From positions 1 through 64,000 of the forward strand of contig JBBRMU010000004.1 in NCBI GenBank assembly GCA_038230655.1: 64,000 nt of DNA. The letters are read 5' to 3'. Every line of letters begins with the position of its first letter. Position 1 is the stretch's first letter. Positions 61,810-64,000 of the stretch are shown piece by piece. A program made the translations under genes and the position numbers. The DNA comes from JBBRMU01 sp038230655 (lineage in GTDB: Bacteria > Patescibacteriota > Microgenomatia > UBA1406 > GWC2-37-13). The notes under the pieces were generated by a model that worked only from the letters and a program-made list of their open reading frames with translations, did not search any database and had not been told where the DNA came from.

Positions 61810-62460
61810 ATGAATTCTAGTGAAGTTGGTGCTAGATTTAATGAACTTCAAGGGAATATCACTGCGAAGGCTAAAGAATTAGGAGCAGTGGGCTTACTAG
61901 GGCTTGCTGGATTTGTTTCAATACCAATACCTCATTACGAACCTATCGCATTAGGGTCTCCAACAATTGAGGCGGGTAGATACTACTCTATTACACTCCC
62001 AAATAAGACAGTCATCTATCCGAAATCATCAATAGAGTTTTCAACAATCGAGGGTTTTAACGATTTTATGCGTCAACCTTGGAATCATCTTGGATTTAAG
62101 TATCTCACAAATACCAATACTATTAACTACTCAATTATTAAAGAAAAGGGGAAAGTATTATGGCTTGATCTGCATAGTAGTAAAAGAGGAAATTTACCTG
62201 GTGATGCCATTGTGGAAAGTGAGAAATCATTTTATAACAATCCATATATGTATATTGGAAATGAAAAGATGCAGGTACAGGATATCCAGGTTGTTGATGT
62301 CCATGATGTTGTCAGCGATACGACGAAGTTTAGTGATCGTCTTGTAGGGGCTGCAGCAAAAATGAGAGGCCATACATTTATACAAACATGTTATCCTCCC
62401 TACAGACCAGATGGAACTGGAAATAACGACCTTCTAATCGGGTTAGAAAAGGTATGGTAG
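61810..62460 (+). CDS. Hypothetical protein, possibly distantly sortase-like
   Basis: 216 residues with one hydrophobic segment near the N-terminus (about 28-43, LGAVGLLGLAGFVSIPI). The C-terminal strand TFIQTCYPPYRPDG and later LLIGLEKV look like the Thr-Cys strand and end of a sortase barrel, but the catalytic His motif is not in its usual form (QPWNHLGF or DLHSSKRGN are the only candidates). This is weak. TATACT (61797-61802) ends seven bases before ATG. Confidence 0.55.
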   Translation: MNSSEVGARFNELQGNITAKAKELGAVGLLGLAGFVSIPIPHYEPIALGSPTIEAGRYYSITLPNKTVIYPKSSIEFSTIEGFNDFMRQPWNHLGFKYLTNTNTINYSIIKEKGKVLWLDLHSSKRGNLPGDAIVESEKSFYNNPYMYIGNEKMQVQDIQVVDVHDVVSDTTKFSDRLVGAAAKMRGHTFIQTCYPPYRPDGTGNNDLLIGLEKVW

Positions 62461-62531
62461 CAGAGTTACATTAAACAAGATATTAAAAACATCAGTTAGA
62501 AGACATAATGAAGTGAGGCAACTTTCACTAT

Positions 62532-62608
62532 TGGTGACCTTGGCGCGAATCGAACGCGCAACCTATTCCTTAGAAGGGAATTGCTCTATCCAATTAAGCT
62601 ACAAGGTC
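62532..62608 (-). tRNA. tRNA-Arg (anticodon TCT)
   Basis: On the minus strand GACCTTG (62608-62602) pairs with CAAGGTC (62542-62536), discriminator A, and CCA is encoded (62534-62532). The anticodon stem ATTCC/GGAAT encloses CTTCTAA, giving TCT. The T-arm GCGCGTTCGATTCGCGC is perfect. Confidence 0.97.
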
Positions 62609-62708
62609 ATTGCTGTTATATTATATCAATCAGTCTTTAGAACAGTAATAATTTTACCAGACTTCCTTTATACAAATATGCCCAACTGCTACATGTCTTA
62701 AAGATTGA

Positions 62709-62763
62709 GGATGAAAAAGCATTCGAGTTACATACAGTATGTAAAACTAGGACTTTTTCATCC
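62709..62763. repeat. Nested palindrome, possible terminator
   Basis: Outer arms GGATGAAAAAG (62709-62719) and CTTTTTCATCC (62753-62763) are exact inverted repeats. The space between holds TTACATAC-A-GTATGTAA (62728-62744), another perfect dyad. It lies between tRNA-Arg and the end of the gene at 62770. On the minus strand the T-rich outer arm could act in termination, but the geometry is unusual. Confidence 0.5.
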
Positions 62764-62769
62764 TAATAC

Positions 62770-62967
62770 TCAGTTTTGTTGATAGAAGGCGGTGAACGCC
62801 AGGAAACAGATCGCTGTATCAAGCATACCACCCCATATTAAGAAGGTATATACAAAGAACTCTTTCACCTTAGCTTTACTGAAAAATTCTGGAGTACTCT
62901 TACATTTATAGAAACCCCAAAACATTATGCAGTAGCTAATGATGCCACCAAGTATATAGAGCCACAT
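62770..62967 (-). CDS. Small membrane protein with two helices
   Basis: 65 residues: two hydrophobic helices (about 2-18 and 38-60) around a basic loop (KCKSTPEFFSKAKVKEFF). An AAAGGAG site lies before ATG 62967, six bases after the end of the zinc-ribbon gene, so the two form an operon. Function unknown. Confidence 0.65.
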   Translation of the reverse strand: MWLYILGGIISYCIMFWGFYKCKSTPEFFSKAKVKEFFVYTFLIWGGMLDTAICFLAFTAFYQQN

Positions 62968-62972
62968 TACTG

Positions 62973-63173
62973 TTACTCCTTTTGACTGTATGCGACGAAG
63001 TAGGGCTCAAGGTAGTGTAAATCCATTTTACAGTGCCAACAAAAGTCATCTTTCGGTGATACATTTGAACGACAGAGACTACACAACCACTCTCCTTTCT
63101 GGCGATGCCAGAAATAGAAAAGAGTACAAACACCCGCTGTCACTAAGCCGGATAAAATACTGACCTTTTTCAT
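62973..63173 (-). CDS. Membrane-anchored zinc-ribbon protein
   Basis: 66 residues from ATG 63173, which follows a good AAAGGAGG site; the longer frame from 63233 is rejected for that reason. One membrane helix (about 6-23) is followed by a compact zinc ribbon with CSLC and CWHC knuckles 13 residues apart (residues about 32-50). Perhaps a regulator or adaptor at the membrane; no family is recognised beyond the ribbon. Confidence 0.7.
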   Translation of the reverse strand: MKKVSILSGLVTAGVCTLFYFWHRQKGEWLCSLCRSNVSPKDDFCWHCKMDLHYLEPYFVAYSQKE

Positions 63174-63289
63174 CGTCTTCCTCCTTTCAAGATAACTGAA
63201 TTTTGTGTAAAGGTGCCTTTCCAAAGCAACCAAGCGAGGCTGGTTCAGAGGAATAAACTTATAGTATTATATCAAAAGAAGGATAAAAA

Positions 63290-63364
63290 TGGAGCCTTCT
63301 GTCAGATTTGAACTGACGACCTGCTGTTTACAAAACAGCTGCTCTACCACTGAGCTAAGAAGGC
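63290..63364 (-). tRNA. tRNA-Thr (anticodon TGT)
   Basis: On the minus strand GCCTTCT (63364-63358) pairs with AGAAGGC (63300-63294), discriminator T, CCA encoded (63292-63290). Anticodon stem GCTGT/ACAGC encloses TTTGTAA, giving TGT. The 5' end overlaps the last codons of the protein gene ending at 63355. Confidence 0.97.
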
Positions 63365-63999
63365 ATAAGATATATTTTAACAAATTCAGGAAGATTATCC
63401 ACTGTAGTCAAACCTTCTCGGGTAAATAAATTAACTATATTTGATTTCATACCAGATACAGCACTGTTAAACTTTGACTGAATGAGTGAAAAATTAGACT
63501 TCTTCTCCTGTGGAAAGTAGTAAGGAAGGGGATCAACACCAGGGATGCCTAAATCCCTAATCACTCCAACTTTATTGCCAGCTACATCATAGATAGGATC
63601 TGGTGTTTCCTCACTCACTTGTTCATAATAATGTGTTGGTTCTGTAGATTCCTGGGGCAGAAAAATAGTTGGATCAATAAACGGCTCATATGCTGAAGCC
63701 TGTGAATTACTATTTTCTTGTAACTCTTTATCATGCTCTAGAAGTCTATATCCATAAGGTCTGGCAGATTCCTCTATTGGATTTTGATAAGAAACGCTTA
63801 AATTTTGAGCCTTCTTTAAGGTAGAACGACTCACTTTATAATTCATCAAAAAATCCATATTTACATGTGATTCATAGGTACGTCTGTTTTTGACATTTTC
63901 TGTGTCAATTCTGCCATCTGGTAAAATATCGTCGTAAGTAACAACTCCAGTCCTAATTAAACTGCCTAAGTAGCCTCCTGCGGATCTTCTCGCTGAGTG
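63355..63999 (-). CDS. Hypothetical protein, 5'-partial
   Basis: The frame is open from the window edge to TAG at 63357-63355, so at least 214 residues are visible and the start lies outside; ATG 63858 is internal. The visible N-terminal part (RRSAGGYLGSLIRTGVVTYDDILPDGRID) precedes a Gln/Glu/Pro-rich, probably disordered middle and an amphipathic end. No family is recognised. The stop codon sits inside tRNA-Thr, an overlap of ten bases on the same strand, implying the mRNA 3' end and tRNA 5' end compete for processing. Confidence 0.65.
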   Translation of the reverse strand, partial: HSARRSAGGYLGSLIRTGVVTYDDILPDGRIDTENVKNRRTYESHVNMDFLMNYKVSRSTLKKAQNLSVSYQNPIEESARPYGYRLLEHDKELQENSNSQASAYEPFIDPTIFLPQESTEPTHYYEQVSEETPDPIYDVAGNKVGVIRDLGIPGVDPLPYYFPQEKKSNFSLIQSKFNSAVSGMKSNIVNLFTREGLTTVDNLPEFVKIYLMPS

Positions 64000-64000
64000 T

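Noticed and set aside
1..64000. CRISPR arrays, rRNA operons or a replication origin
   Set aside because: No regularly spaced direct repeats, no rRNA segments and no DnaA-box cluster were seen on reading through the window.

Overview
The window reads as a piece of an AT-rich bacterial chromosome using the standard code (TAA, TAG and TGA all end ordinary genes). The gene content fits a member of the Patescibacteria/CPR, perhaps the Microgenomates group. Supporting signs are a mostly unlinked set of housekeeping genes, many small unrecognised proteins, a eukaryote-type topoisomerase IB, dockerin and CSLREA surface proteins, single-membrane sortase and transglutaminase proteins, and almost no biosynthetic operons. 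The taxonomic placement is an inference; the window holds no rRNA.

Layout. 1-5.8 kb: end of topA, a broken dockerin gene, pyrG, rplS, yraN, rnhB and unknown genes. 5.8-8.5 kb: tRNA-Glu followed by three single-gene cassettes, each ending in a degenerate copy of the tRNA 3' end. 8.5-12 kb: copper unit csoR-copA with its operator. 12-27 kb: FemAB-like transferase, topoisomerase IB, GT4 plus GH130 sugar genes, two very large ORFans, a beta-helix surface protein, SurA-like foldase and L,D-transpeptidase. 27-35 kb: a 1096-residue secreted glycosidase with dockerin, WecG/TagA, rsmI and dedA. 35-46 kb: nucleotide-excision repair genes uvrB, uvrA and uvrC with a kinase and a transglutaminase, then secG and tRNA-Leu. 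46-53 kb: secreted proteins, two PAS kinases with a receiver, a Met-rich protein and a sortase. 53-61 kb: mobile region with serine recombinases, toxin-antitoxin, an XRE regulator, a Y-family polymerase, SRAP, and an IS3-type element between two gene fragments. 61-64 kb: small membrane proteins, tRNA-Arg and tRNA-Thr.

How the parts work together. Two DNA-damage promoters, before uvrB and before the DinB operon, share the same -35, the same 16-bp palindrome in the spacer and the same -10. This suggests one SOS-like repressor site controlling excision repair and translesion synthesis. A 12-bp sequence in the csoR operator recurs 43 kb away in front of a Met-rich secreted protein, suggesting a copper regulon.

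Expression style. At least 27 genes have a -10 hexamer ending 5-12 bases (mostly 5-8) before the start codon and no Shine-Dalgarno site, so leaderless mRNA looks like the default. Accessory genes instead use strong Shine-Dalgarno sites.

Cautions. Several genes are interrupted by an in-frame stop or by a one-base shift at a homopolymer. These could be decay, recoding or sequence errors, and reads are needed to decide. All similarity statements come from reading motifs by eye; no database was searched.
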